This document shows, piece by piece, positions 18,592 through 29,828 of a stretch of DNA of 64,000 nt. Where the stretch lies: assembly GCA_963750735.1 (NCBI GenBank), contig CAVVRY010000019.1, positions 434,001 through 498,000 on the forward strand, in the 5' to 3' direction. The number at the start of each line of letters is the position of its first letter. The stretch's first letter is position 1. Source of the DNA: JANTGF01 sp963750735 (lineage in GTDB: Bacteria; Bacteroidota; Bacteroidia; Bacteroidales; VadinHA17). A program made the translations under genes and the position numbers. A model generated the notes under the pieces. That model saw nothing but the letters and a program-made list of their open reading frames with translations, made no database searches and was not told the DNA's origin.

Positions 18592-19713
18592 ATGAATAAA
18601 GTAATTGATGTTTTTCTTATTTTTTCAGCCTTCACAGCTTGTACGGGCCAACAATTGGATGATGAAGATGATCAGTCGGTTTATGTGACACAGTCTGAAA
18701 GAACTGTTATGCCCAGAAATTATGTGTGTTACAGAACTGGTTCGCCAATAAAGGTAGATGGAATTTTGGATGAGGATTCATGGCAAAAAGCTCCCTGGAC
18801 CGATTACTTTGAAGATATTGAAGGTGATAAGAAACCTAAGCCACTATATACAACCAGGGCAAAAATTCTGTGGGACGACACCTACCTGTATATTTCTGCC
18901 GAATTGGAAGAACCTCATGTATGGGCTAACCTGCGACAAAGAGATACCGTAATATACTATGATAATGATTTCGAGGTATTTATTGATCCCGATGGTGATA
19001 CGCACAACTATTATGAATTTGAAATGAATGCTTTTGGAACTGAATGGGATCTGCTGCTTCTGAAACCATACAGGGATGGTGGTCCTGCCATAAATGGATG
19101 GAATATAAATGGCATGAAAGTAGGGGTTGAAGTATATGGAACCATTAACGATCCATCTGATAAAGATGAAAAATGGACGCTTGAAATCGCTATGCCCTGG
19201 AAAATTCTGAAGGAGTGTGCTCCGGAATCAAGGCCTCCTCAAAGTGGGGAGCAATGGAGAATTGACTTTTCAAGGGTTCAATGGAAAACCGAAGTTGTTA
19301 ATGGGAAGTATGTGAAAAAAATAAATCCCAAAACAGGAAAACCATTTCCTGAAAACAATTGGGTATGGTCTCCTCAGGGAGTAATTAATATGCATATTCC
19401 TGAGTTATGGGGCTTTGTGCAGTTTTCGGATATAATCTCGGGTGATGGAACTGAAAATTTCAAAGAAAATCCCGATGAAATAATCAAATTAAAACTCCGA
19501 AAATTGTATTATGCTCAGAAGAACTATTATAGTAATAATGGGCGTTATGCCAGTACCTTGGAGGAGATAGGAGTTTCGGATGATCTTAAAAAATCATTTA
19601 CATCGACCTTACAAATTGAAACTACTCAGAACTATTTTGAAATAAGTGTACCCGGCAGCATTAAAGGGGAAACTTTGCATATTCGAAATGATGGTCGGGT
19701 ATGGAAGAATTAA
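18592..19713 (+). CDS. CBM9-like carbohydrate-binding lipoprotein
   Basis: A predicted envelope lipoprotein (AFTAC, Cys17) of 373 residues. The main part, about 40-285, is a CBM9-like module: IKVDGILDEDSWQKAPW, AKILWDDTYLYISAELEEPHVWA, NDFEVFIDPDGDTHNYYEFEMNAFGT and WTLEIAMPWKIL. Such modules bind sugar ends or appear in cell-surface redox proteins. After it lies a 75-residue tail (KLRKLYYAQKNYYSNNGRYASTLEEIG) that looks like the globular part of pseudopilins rather than a glycan-binding domain. It sits 15 bp after GH18, so it belongs to the same transcript. No catalytic motif; probable role is glycan capture near the GH18. Confidence 0.75.
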   Translation: MNKVIDVFLIFSAFTACTGQQLDDEDDQSVYVTQSERTVMPRNYVCYRTGSPIKVDGILDEDSWQKAPWTDYFEDIEGDKKPKPLYTTRAKILWDDTYLYISAELEEPHVWANLRQRDTVIYYDNDFEVFIDPDGDTHNYYEFEMNAFGTEWDLLLLKPYRDGGPAINGWNINGMKVGVEVYGTINDPSDKDEKWTLEIAMPWKILKECAPESRPPQSGEQWRIDFSRVQWKTEVVNGKYVKKINPKTGKPFPENNWVWSPQGVINMHIPELWGFVQFSDIISGDGTENFKENPDEIIKLKLRKLYYAQKNYYSNNGRYASTLEEIGVSDDLKKSFTSTLQIETTQNYFEISVPGSIKGETLHIRNDGRVWKN

Positions 19714-19775
19714 TTACTTTATTGAATAAGTTATTGGAATGTTAGAACCACTCCTAAATTTAAACCCTGATAAGC

Positions 19776-21170
19776 ATGCTGGAAAATAAAACAAAACTTA
19801 AATTAAACCTTTTCTTTATTGCCTTCGTGGCTGCCCTTGGAGGATTTCTTTTCGGTTTCGATACAGCTGTAATATCCGGAACTATTGGATATGTTACTGA
19901 TCAGTTCAGTTTAGACAGTATTTGGCAGGGGTGGTTTGTAAGTTCAGCCCTGGTAGGATGTTTGATCGGGGCCTCCATTGCTGGAAAGCTAAGTGATAAA
20001 TATGGGAGGAAGCCGGTACTAATGTTGTCGGCATTTTTATTTATGTTATCCGCTTTCGGATGCATGATTTCCAACTCATTTACGATTCTAATTTTATACA
20101 GAATTGTTGGCGGATTAGGTGTAGGTGTTGCTTCGGTGCTTTCACCGCTTTATATTTCTGAATTTTCTCCATCGAAAATACGGGGAAGATTAGTGGCCAT
20201 ATATCAATTGGCCATAACATTGGGAATTTTATTGCCTATTTTTCAAATGCCTGGCTTCATCAACTTTCAGAAACTATAGTTCTATCAGACCCGGAGAGTT
20301 TTTTAAACTTCTTTATAGTCAAAGAAGTCTGGCGTGGTATGTTCGGTACTGAAATGATTCCGGCTGGTTTGTTCCTTTTTAGTCTTGCTTTTTGTGCCTG
20401 AAAGTCCCAGGTGGCTGGTAAAACAGAATGCAAATGATAAAGCATTAAAAGCATTCAGAAGAATTGTCAGTGAACAGGAAGCAAACCAGGAAATCGAAGA
20501 AATTAAGCAGGTGGTCCATATGGAAGGAGGATCCTTCCGTGAGTTATTTGGTAAGGAACTAAGGCCAGCTATGATTATTGGAATTGTTCTGGCAGTATTG
20601 TCCCAGTTCAGCGGAATAAATGCAATTATATACTATGGTCCTGAGATTCTAAACGAAGCAGGTTTTACTCTTGGTGATGCCCTCGGAGGGCAGGTAACCA
20701 TTGGCCTTGTAAATACAATATTTACTTTTATCGCCATCTTTACTATTGATAAGTTTGGAAGACGCCCACTTTTGATTGTCGGAGTTTCCGGAGCAGCGCT
20801 TTCCCTTTTGGTGGTAGGAATATTGTTTCAGATGGGTATTGAGTCGGGTATATGGATTCTGGTGTTTATCGTTGCATTTATTGCTTGTTTTGCATTCTCA
20901 TTCGGTCCGGTTGTTTGGGTTATTTTATCAGAAATTTTCCCAACAAAAATAAGGGGTAGGGCCATGGCTCTTGCTACTTTTGCACTCTGGTCAGCAAATG
21001 TAATTGTTGGGCAAACAGTACCCTGGCTCCTTGAAAATCTTGGGCCTTCAGGAACTTTTTGGATTTTTGCCTTACTTTGTACTCCTGCCATCTGGATTAC
21101 AGTTAAAAAAGTTCCTGAAACACGAGGTAAATCGCTTGAAGAAATTGAACGATTCTGGTATGCTAAATAA
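19776..21170 (+). CDS. Sugar porter of the major facilitator superfamily (two frameshifts)
   Basis: Inner-membrane sugar:H+ symporter of the XylE/GalP type with 12 expected membrane segments. The first part holds GGFLFGFDTAVISG, the loop motif GKLSDKYGRKP and the segment-4 region RIVGGLGVGVASVLSPLYISEFSP. The second part holds PESPRWLVKQN, QFSGINAIIYYGPEIL, DKFGRRPL and PETRGKSLEEIE. Between about 20234 and 20385 the missing segment is present in another frame (AYFSNAWLHQLSETIV... to GLFLF). Two shifts restore one protein: a base missing near 20233 and an extra T in TTTTT near 20376. It probably imports a monosaccharide released by the PUL enzymes. Confidence 0.85.
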
Positions 21171-21207
21171 GATCCAATCTCATTTTAATTGTAATCCTAA
21201 AAAAGGA

Positions 21208-23897
21208 ATGCATCTTATCAGAATATTTTTAATTCTAATACTTTCTTCTGTTTTTACTGGCATTCAGGCCCAGGAAATCAGGGTTTTAATGGAACAGGAT
21301 TACTATACACATGAGGAAGAGGCCAATATTCTATTTTATATTCCCCCGGGAAAAACTTCAAGTTCTTATAAATTACAAATTCAAAACGGAGGTGAAGAAT
21401 GGGTAGTAGATTCCAGGTTCCAAGCTCAGGATTGAATAAGATTCCCATTTCTATTACTCATTTTCCTGTAGGGAAGAATGTACTTCTTTGTAAGATAGGG
21501 CAGGGGACAGGAAAAATAATCGACTACACGGTATCATTAATTAAACGGGTACCAAAATACAATGAGGTCAAGATTAACTTATCAACAGGAGGGTTGATAG
21601 TGGATGGTCTGCCTTATTTTCCATTTGGTTTTTATTGCTATTCCCCGGTGCAGCCCACTCTGGCTGAGGAAGAGGTGGTAAAGGGATTCAATATGATGTC
21701 ACCTTATCAGACGATCACCCAAAAGACTTTAAACGATCGAAGAGACTATATGGATCGTTGCGCAGCCCTTGGGATGAAAGTACATTACAACCTGTTACGG
21801 GTTTCAGGAGGGGGAGGTGTGGGCTTTAGGTTGCCTGACGGAAGAAGCGATGATGAAAAAAGAAAGCTGCTTATAAATGAAATCAATGAGTTTAAGGATC
21901 ATCCAGCCTTATTGGCGTGGTATATCTCCGACGAGCCCGTGGGACATGGCGTCCCGTCTGAACAGCTTGTTGAGATCTACAATCTTGTTAAAGCCATTGA
22001 TCCTTATCATCCGGTGTCTATAGTTTTTATGTCCCCCACGAAGGCCAGGGAATATGAGGGAGCCATGGATATAGTCATGGCCGACCCTTATCCGGTTCCC
22101 ACCAAACCAGTAAGTGAACTAAGTTGGGTAACTCGAAGGCTTGTAAAGGAATTTTATCTTGAAAAACCTGTGTGGATAGTGCCTCAGGCTTTTGGTGGAA
22201 ACGAGTGGTGGACCAGGGAGCCTACAGGGGCAGAAATTAGAGCCATGACCTACCAGGCGCTGGTTGAAGGCGCAAAAGGTATTCAATATTTTGTCCGCCA
22301 TGGCAGGAATGGATTTCCAAAATCTGTTGTGGCATGGAATGAATGCTCAAATATGGCCCATGAAGTGGCTGAGCTTACTCCAGACTTAACCCTTGGAACT
22401 CCTGTGAAAAATATCTCAAGCAGTTCAAATGATGTTCGTTTGCTTTCTTTGCAATATAAGGATAGGCTGAGTATAATCGCAGTAAATGTAAAAAACAAGC
22501 CAGGACGAATCAAAATTGACCTAAAAAAATCGTATAATTCCAACAAAGCGGAAGTTTTGTTTGAAAATCGTCAGCTTGATATAAAGGCAAATAAAATTGA
22601 TGACTTTATTGAAGGATTTGGAACTCGGGTTTATAGAATAAATCTTCCTGCAGAACAGGATGAAAAAGAGAATTTTCACACCGAAAACCTGGCCATAAAT
22701 CCAGGGTTTGAGCAAATTTACTCTCCGGGTATTCCTTCAGGTACCTATGCCAGGGTTCGGGGCGACAGAGGTAGCACCTATTTCCTTGACTCCAGGGTAG
22801 CCTATGAAGAAGATCATTCCATACGTTTGGTAACACCTGAAGACAACAAAGGAATTGGGCTTTCTTTTTTTCCAGTTTCACTCATGGGAGGCACTTCCTA
22901 TACAGTTTCTGTCTGGGCAAAAGCAAGACCAGTAGACCCCTATTGGGAACCATTTGAACAAAATGTATTGAAGCGACTGTTAAAAAGGTCGATTTTGCCT
23001 GATACCACACCTGTGTTTGCATTGGGGTTTAAAGGATTGCACAACAGGGAATTTGAACTTACGACTTCATGGAAAAAATATAATGCGTCTATTTATATTG
23101 GTGATATATCAACATCTTCTTCAAGAATTAACCCATACCTTGAGTTAACCAGCGCAGGGACCGCCTGGTTTGATAAGCTCGAAGTAATTCCCGATTTAAT
23201 TGCTGAGACTGAAATAGATGAGGATGTAATTCGACTCACCCTTAAAAATATAAATGGTGATGGGATAATACATTATTCCCTTGATGGTATTGAACCAATA
23301 TTTGACTCTCCAGTCTATTCCGGTCCGATTGAGGTCAATAAAACCTCTCTTTTGCGGGCCAGGTTATTTTTTGGTAATCATCCTGAAGGTCGGTTGACAA
23401 AGTCAATTGTGATTCACAATGCACTGGGTAAAAAAGTATCAGTAAAGAATGCCTATAGCAGCAGGTATAGTGCCGGTGGAAGCAAAGGACTTACGGATGG
23501 CCAGGTGGCTTCCCGGTTTTACCAGGATGGACTCTGGCAGGGTTATTCCGGCAGGGACCTGGTGGCTACAATTGATTTGGAAAAAGAACAGCCTATTAAT
23601 CAGGTGGCCGTTACATTCCTTCAGAACCTTGAAAGGGACATTTTTCTTCCAATCAAGGTCCGTTTTGAAGTATCCAGCGATGGCAAAAAATTCACCGAGA
23701 TTTATTCTTTCTCTGATTCTAAGCCCAAGAGAGATCCCGGCCCATTCAGGGCGAAGTTTGAGAACACTTTTAAGGACATAGATGCGCGCTACGTGCGCGT
23801 TATTGCAAATAGTTATGGAACTGTTCCTGACTGGTTGCCTACCTCCAGGGGAAATGCGTGGTTATTTGTTGATGAGGTTGTTGTTAACAAGAAATAA
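21208..23897 (+). CDS. Multidomain TIM-barrel glycosidase with chitobiase-like and discoidin-like modules (one frameshift)
   Basis: Secreted protein of about 900 residues. Signal peptide LILILSSVFTGIQAQ; an N-terminal beta-domain; then a TIM-barrel domain resembling GH2/GH5-type clan A enzymes, with ALLAWYISDEPVGHG carrying the probable acid/base Glu and conserved Trp/Tyr-rich strands. A CBM4/9-like jelly roll follows (NLAINPGFEQIYSPGIPSG...), then a chitobiase C-terminal-like domain (IIHYSLDGIEPIFDSPVYSGPIEV) and a discoidin-like module shared with the esterase at 15103-17262. One base is missing near 21405-21420 (EEWVVD / SRFQVPSSGLNK). The start at 21208 is chosen because the signal peptide begins there. 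The exact GH family is not clear to me; the C-terminal modules suggest GlcNAc-containing glycans. Confidence 0.7.
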
Positions 23898-23955
23898 TTC
23901 CTGTATGTTATTCCCTGTATGTTGATATGAAGAGAAATTAGTCTAAAAATACTGT

Positions 23956-24290
23956 CTAGTCTTCGACAGGCTACGACTGAGCTCGCGCCAAGTCTCAGAC
24001 TGACAGGGATATTTAAATTTATTGAAGTAGTCAGTCTGACCCCTGTCTGAGGACTGTCGAAGACTGGACGATTTAATTAAATTTTGGCTAAGAAGTTACC
24101 CTGAGCATTGTTGTCTTGACTTCAATAGGTCCCTGCCTGTTGGTGGCAGAGCCCCATACCTTTGTGCAAATAGGTTAGTCTAATCAGTTTGCGTTTAATT
24201 ATTACTAAGTAGTCAGTCTGGGACTTGCCTATGAGTTCAGTCAGTTTGACCCCTGTCTGAAGCGACTGTCGAAAACTTAGACGATAACAG
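23956..24290. repeat. Imperfect extragenic palindromes (GTCGAAG family)
   Basis: The 918-bp gap before susC contains nested inverted repeats built from short words. CTTCGACAG at about 23961 faces CTGTCGAAG at 24054-24062, and TCAGACTGACAGGG at about 23995 is echoed by CAGTCTGACCCCTGTCTGA at about 24031. A second, more degenerate cluster lies at 24210-24285 (TCAGTTTGACCCCTGTCTGA, GACTGTCGAAAAC). Related elements occur at 29829-30176. They resemble the CTGAGCCTGTCGAAG extragenic repeats seen in many genomes. No ORF is present. Confidence 0.65.
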
Positions 24291-24514
24291 AAACACCTAA
24301 TTTACCCCAATTTTCCAATCCTATTTTAACCCATATTTGGTGAATTTTACCCCAAAATAGCCTTATGCTTATTTAAACCAATTATAAATTTTAGTAAAAC
24401 ACCTTTTTATTTAGGGCTTTCCGGCCAACTTACCAATACGAAGTATACAGGTTTTTAAAGATTGTTTTTTTTCTCATAAACGCCATTAAATAAATATTTT
24501 ACAGTAATTGTTTG

Positions 24515-24634
24515 TAATTAGACTGTTAATAAATTAGCAAGAAATTGTAAATTTCTGCACCTTATTTTTGATAATTGGACTGTTAATAAATTAGCAAGAA
24601 ATTGTAAATTTCCGCATCTTATTTTGGATAATTT
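24515..24634. repeat. Two tandem 57-bp repeats upstream of susC
   Basis: A unit beginning GACTGTTAATAAATTAGCAA occurs at 24521 and again at 24578, with the same following sequence (GAAATTGTAAATTT) and only a few differences, ending in TTATTTTTGATAATT and TTATTTTGGATAATT. It lies about 180 bp before the susC ATG. The first unit ends with TATTTTTG (24563-24570), a perfect TAnnTTTG. This may be a duplicated promoter or operator for the susCD operon. Confidence 0.7.
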
Positions 24635-24815
24635 AACAATGCAATGTGTATAAGTTACCCTAAGGTATATTGTATTTTGACCGAATTGTTACTATTATTA
24701 CACTTCAATAGAATTAATGATTACAATATGGATGACCTAAACATCCATTTTTTATATTCATTAATTATTTAAATTTTTATAAGTTATTATTGTTTTACCT
24801 AAAATTAACTTAATT

Positions 24816-27800
24816 ATGCGAAATTCTACATTTTGGAGAGGTGGTATTTTGACTCTTCTCCTGTTTAGCTTTGCAGTTAGCGTAGCTTTCTCTCAGGAAA
24901 GAACAGTTACCGGTAAGGTAATTGCTTCTGAGGGGGATGAAACTCTTCCCGGGGTAAACATTGTTATCCAGGGAACCACAATGGGAGCAGTGACCGACAT
25001 CAATGGAGATTATTCTGTTGTTGTTCCAGGTCCTGATGCTGTATTGGTATTCTCCTCCATCGGTTTTAGTACCCAGGCTATAACGGTTGGAAACCAATCC
25101 ATTATTAATGTAACCATGGTACTTGATGTAACCGATCTGGATGAGGTGGTGGTTACGGCCTATGCAACCCAGCTTAAGAAAGACCTTACCGGGTCTGTGG
25201 GAGTTATTGGCTCCGAAGAGCTGACTGCAGTGCCGCAATCAAACGTTACACAGCAGATCCAGGGTCGCGTGGCCGGTGTTACTGTAACATCGGACTCCAG
25301 GCCTGGGCAATCAGGGAAAGTACGGATCAGGGGGTATGGTTCTTTCCAGAACAACTCTCCTTTGTATATTGTAGATGGTGTTCCAACCGGTGACATCAAT
25401 ACAATTAATCCTGACGACGTTGAGTCCATGTCTGTACTGAAAGATGCGGGTGCCGCTTCTATATACGGATCAAGGGCCTCCAACGGTGTAGTCCTTATTA
25501 CTACCAAAAAGGGTAAAGGCAAGGGCGTTAATGTGAACTTTAATATGTATGTTGGTACTCAGAATCCTGGAAATGGTCCTGATTATGTACTAAACACACA
25601 GGAATATGCCGATCTGCAGTGGTTGGTGTATGCAAATGATGGTACATCTGAAGATCATCCTATTTATGGGCCATCTTCTCAAGGTTCACCGACATTTCCA
25701 CCCTGGGCAGCGGACACCAAATGGTTTGACGAGTCTTTCCAAAGTGCCATGATCCAGAACTACGACCTTTCATTATCCGGCGGAAATGAGAATTCAAAAT
25801 ACTATGCAAGTTTCGGATATTTTGACCAGGGAGGTACCACACTTTACAACTGGTACAAAAGATTCAGTGGCCGTTTTAATTCTGAATTTACAATTGGCGA
25901 CAGGGTAACCATTGGTGAGAATATGAACCTGGTTCATCGTTCTGACTTTGGTACCACAACAAACGGTGAGGAAGGTGGAGCAATGATGATGGCTGTATAT
26001 CGCCAGCAGCCGATAATTCCAGTAAAATGGACAACTGATCCCTATCAGGGGGTAACTCATTACTTCGAGCCAGGTGACTGGGGTGGAACGGGTATTGCCC
26101 CACGTTTGGGTAATGCAAACAACTGGGTTGCTGAGCGGACTAGAGCAAAAGATAATCGCTGGCAGGACATTGGGCTATTGGGTAATATATTTATCGATGT
26201 GAAAATTATCGACGGTTTGATATTCAAATCTAGTTTTGGAGGTTCCTTTAACAATTGGTATGGTACCGGCTGGACAGGTAAAACTTATGAGAGTGCTGAG
26301 AACACAGCTACTTCCTCATACAATGAAAATTCAGGATATGGAGGAGCCTGGAACTGGACCAATACTTTAACCTTTAACAGGTCATTTGGAAACCACAATA
26401 TACTGGCTGTTGCAGGTTATGAAGCAACAAAAACCGGCATTGGCCGCAGTGTAACTGCTACCGCAGCAGATTATTTCTCTGAAGCACTTTCCTATAGAAC
26501 AGTTTCAAATGGAGCCAGCAAAACAGCATCCGGTTCAGATTACTGGACTCCAAGATCATTGGTTTCACAATTCTTTAGAGGCGATTACAACTATCGCAAT
26601 AAATATTATGGAAGTGCCACAGTACGTAGGGATGGTTCTTCCGTATTTGGAGCCGATACACGTTATGGTGTATTCCCATCCTTCTCTGCTGGTTGGAGGA
26701 TAAGTGAAGAAGGTTTTATGCAGGGAATTAACTTTATTTCCAACCTTAAGATCAGGGGTGGTTGGGGTACCATGGGCAACCAGTTGCCTGTATCAACCGA
26801 CAACCAGTTTTACCTCTACGGTGGTAGTCCAAGTACTTCATATTATGACCTGAATGGTACTACAAGTAGTTCTCTTCAGGGATTCCGTCCTACCCGTATT
26901 GGTAACGCCCTTGCACAGTGGGAGACAAACGTTACAACAAACATTGGTGTTGATCTAACTTTATTTGATAATAAATTTGAAGTAATTTTTGACTGGTATT
27001 CCAAGGTAAATCAAGATCTCCTTTACAATCCTGAGATAGTTGGAACAGCAGGTGCTGCTTCAGCTCCTTATGTGAACGTAGGAGAAATGAAGAATACTGG
27101 TGTTGACCTAACAGTGGTCTATCGCCAGATTTGGAACAACGGTTTCAGCTTTGAAATTATGGGTACTATGACTACCTTTAAGAATACCATTGTGAAGATT
27201 GCCGATGGATATCCATATTTTGATTCAGGTGGATCCAGGATTGGTGCTTTCAACAGGAATATTGAAGGAGGATCAATGGGTGCTTTCTACGGGTACAAAG
27301 TAGAAGGTTTATTCCAGGATGCAGCTGAAATTGCCTCAGCTCCTATTCAGGATGGTGCAGAACCCGGATTCTTCAGGTATGCGAATATCGATGAAACACC
27401 AAATGGTGATGGAAACCAGGAAATTACTCCTGATGACCGTGATGTAATTGGTAGCCCGATTGCTGATTTTAATTATGGTATAAACCTGGTTCTCGGGTAT
27501 AAAGGATTTGACCTGACTGCATTTTTCTACGGTACTCAGGGAAATGAGATATTCAACTACAACAGGTGGTGGCTTGATTTCTGGCCTTCATTCCAGGGAC
27601 AGAAAAGTACAGACCTCTTAAATAATAGTTGGAGGCCTGATAACATGGGTGCTACGGTTCCAAAAGCTTCAAATACTTCTAACTTCTCGACCAATACAGT
27701 AGCCAGCTCTTATTATATTGAAGATGGCTCCTACTTCAGGTTGAAGAGTTTGCAGATAGGTTATACTTTCCCAAAGAAAATGCTGGGTAATGTATTCAAC

Positions 27801-27962
27801 AATCTGAGAATTTATGTCCAGGGTGTGAACCTGTTCACAGTAACAAAATACTCTGGAGAGGATCCTGAACTGGCTAGTTTCAATGACACCTTCCAGGGTG
27901 TTGATGAAGGTAACCTTCCTAATACGAAGCAGTTTCTGTTTGGATTAAGCTTTGGATTTTAA
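24816..27962 (+). CDS. SusC-like TonB-dependent outer-membrane transporter
   Basis: Imports oligosaccharides through the outer membrane using TonB energy. 1048 residues: signal peptide ending AFSQE, an N-terminal carboxypeptidase-regulatory-like beta-sandwich (VTGKVIASEGDETLPGVNIVIQGTTMGAVTDINGDYSV), a short TonB-box region (DEVVVTAYATQ), the plug (GSEELTAVPQSNVTQQIQGRVAGVTV...DGVPTGDINTINPDDVESMSVLKDAGAASIYGSRASNGVVLITTK), and a long barrel ending in FGLSFGF. It is intact, unlike its partner. The susD-like gene follows after 19 bp in the same operon. The upstream gap carries palindromes and a tandem repeat that may control expression. Confidence 0.95.
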   Translation: MRNSTFWRGGILTLLLFSFAVSVAFSQERTVTGKVIASEGDETLPGVNIVIQGTTMGAVTDINGDYSVVVPGPDAVLVFSSIGFSTQAITVGNQSIINVTMVLDVTDLDEVVVTAYATQLKKDLTGSVGVIGSEELTAVPQSNVTQQIQGRVAGVTVTSDSRPGQSGKVRIRGYGSFQNNSPLYIVDGVPTGDINTINPDDVESMSVLKDAGAASIYGSRASNGVVLITTKKGKGKGVNVNFNMYVGTQNPGNGPDYVLNTQEYADLQWLVYANDGTSEDHPIYGPSSQGSPTFPPWAADTKWFDESFQSAMIQNYDLSLSGGNENSKYYASFGYFDQGGTTLYNWYKRFSGRFNSEFTIGDRVTIGENMNLVHRSDFGTTTNGEEGGAMMMAVYRQQPIIPVKWTTDPYQGVTHYFEPGDWGGTGIAPRLGNANNWVAERTRAKDNRWQDIGLLGNIFIDVKIIDGLIFKSSFGGSFNNWYGTGWTGKTYESAENTATSSYNENSGYGGAWNWTNTLTFNRSFGNHNILAVAGYEATKTGIGRSVTATAADYFSEALSYRTVSNGASKTASGSDYWTPRSLVSQFFRGDYNYRNKYYGSATVRRDGSSVFGADTRYGVFPSFSAGWRISEEGFMQGINFISNLKIRGGWGTMGNQLPVSTDNQFYLYGGSPSTSYYDLNGTTSSSLQGFRPTRIGNALAQWETNVTTNIGVDLTLFDNKFEVIFDWYSKVNQDLLYNPEIVGTAGAASAPYVNVGEMKNTGVDLTVVYRQIWNNGFSFEIMGTMTTFKNTIVKIADGYPYFDSGGSRIGAFNRNIEGGSMGAFYGYKVEGLFQDAAEIASAPIQDGAEPGFFRYANIDETPNGDGNQEITPDDRDVIGSPIADFNYGINLVLGYKGFDLTAFFYGTQGNEIFNYNRWWLDFWPSFQGQKSTDLLNNSWRPDNMGATVPKASNTSNFSTNTVASSYYIEDGSYFRLKSLQIGYTFPKKMLGNVFNNLRIYVQGVNLFTVTKYSGEDPELASFNDTFQGVDEGNLPNTKQFLFGLSFGF

Positions 27963-27981
27963 TTTTTGGAATAAATAAAAT

Positions 27982-29750
27982 ATGAAAACAGATATGAAAA
28001 AAATTATTTATTTATCAGCAATAGCTCTCATAGCAGGATTCGTAATATTGAGTTCCTGTAAAGAAAGCTTTTTGGAGATTACTCCAAACGGATCTTTAGA
28101 TGAATCTGTATTGGCGACCTATACAGGAGTCGATGGCCTTTTAATTGGAGCCTACTCCATGGTGGATGGAGTGGCTGAAGGATTTGGTGATGGATGGCAA
28201 GGAGCTACTTCAGGCTGGGTATATGGTAGTATTCGTGGAATAGAGGCAACTAAGGGTACAGATGCCGGTGACCAGCCGGATATCAATCCCATACAGTCAT
28301 TTTCTGAAACAGCTACCAATCCATACCTGAATTCAAAGTGGAGAGGTAGCTTATGAAGGAATTTCACGTTGCAACTCTACGCTTCGTACCGCAGTAACTG
28401 CCTTTGATAAAGGAGCAATTACGGCGGAAGAATTAGAATCGTTTTCAAACCAGGCAAAGGTGCTTCGTGGTTTCTACCATTTTGAGGGCTGGAGAATGTG
28501 GGCAAACAGAAGCACCAATACCGGTGTGCCTTATGTAGCAGAGGATACTGATCAAACGACCCTTACCAATACTGAAGATATCAGATCATTAATTATAGCT
28601 GATCTTCAGGCAGGAACACTTCTTCCCAACGATATGGGTCAGATTGGACGTTTTAACAAAACAGTTGCTCAGGTATTATTAGCAAAAGCCTACATGCAAA
28701 TGAATGGTGATTATACAAGTGCATTGCCATCTGTTAGCAGCTGCTGAAAATGGAACCAATCCTATGGGAACAGCCGTAGGCCTTGAAACCTATTATGGTG
28801 ACATCTTTGATGCCGGCAACCGGAATGGAGTGGAAGCGATATATACAGTGCAATATTCTGTAAACGATGGCTCAGGTGCCTGGAACGGTGGCTGGGGTGA
28901 AGTATTGAACTTCCCTTACAAAGGTGGTGGTTCACCTGGTGGATGCTGTGGATTTTTCTGTCCTACTCAGGATTTTGTGAATTCATTCCGTACCGACGGC
29001 AGCGGATTACCTTTCCTGGATACCTATAATGATGAAATGGTGACGAATGACCAGGGAATTGCTGTTGATGATCCTTACACTGAATATACCGGCCAGTTAG
29101 ATCCACGCGTGGATTGGGCTGTTGGTAGAAGAGGTATTCCATACCTGGATTGGGGTGATCATACCGGCCAGGACTGGATTCGTGACCAATCTTATGGTGG
29201 TCCTTACAGCCCTAAAAAGCAGGTGTATAAATTATCACAGGAAGGTACACTTACGGAAGTTGGTAACTGGACATCAGGTTGGACAGCCAATGGATACAGG
29301 TTGATTCGTTACGCAGACGTTCTCTTGCTTAAAGCTGAATGTGAGGCTTTTCTTGGAGCTGACGATTTAGGTCTGGGTGAAGTTAACGCAGTTCGGAATA
29401 GGGCAGCCAATCCGGATGGATTTGTAAAAGAAGCTGACGGTACAACAAATGCTGCAAACTATGTGATTGGTACATATGCATCATTTCCAAGCCAGGCTTT
29501 TGCACAACAGGCTGTCAAATTTGAAAGAAAGCTTGAACTGGGTATGGAAGGCCACAGGTATTATGACCTGCAGCGTTGGGGTGATGTTCAGACTGAACTT
29601 AACCGTGTACTTGATTACGAAAAGACAATGCAATGGGGTCATGCTCTATACCTCAATGGTAACGCCACAGTTGGACCAGAAGATGTAAACTTCCCAATTC
29701 CTCAGCGTCAGATTGATTTGGCTGCGGGAAAAATTGTACAGAACAGGTAA
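27982..29750 (+). CDS. SusD-like surface glycan-binding lipoprotein, copy 1 (two frameshifts)
   Basis: Partner lid of the SusC transporter that binds the glycan at the cell surface. The lipobox lies in VILSSCKESFLEITPNGSL. The SusD helical scaffold can be followed through three frames: 27982-28345, 28349-28730 (AYEGISRCNSTLRTA... to GDYTSALP) and 28733-29750 (LLAAAENGTNPMG... to the end). Comparison with the second copy at 30341 places the shifts at about 28347 and 28732, one extra base each. The C-terminus has the conserved EGHRYYDLQRWGD and PIPQRQIDL. Sequence GGCCGFFCPTQDF in the loop region is shared with copy 2. An intrinsic terminator follows 20 bp after the stop. Confidence 0.9.
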
Positions 29751-29770
29751 AACATTTATTATATATTGTA

Positions 29771-29803
29771 AAAAGTGGGCTTTTTTAGCCCACTTTTTTT
29801 TTG
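29771..29803 (+). terminator. Intrinsic terminator of the susCD operon
   Basis: Strong hairpin AAGTGGGC / GCCCACTT with a loop of about seven bases, followed by a run of T residues, 20 bp after the susD stop. The T-rich loop and the long T tract make it a convincing end of transcription. Confidence 0.88.
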
Positions 29804-29828
29804 CTATTTTTTATTTTTAAATAGCTTC

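Noticed and set aside
21004..21207. Upstream in-frame extension of the glycosidase gene
   Set aside because: Overlaps the sugar porter coding region in another frame and lacks a signal; the real signal peptide starts at 21208.
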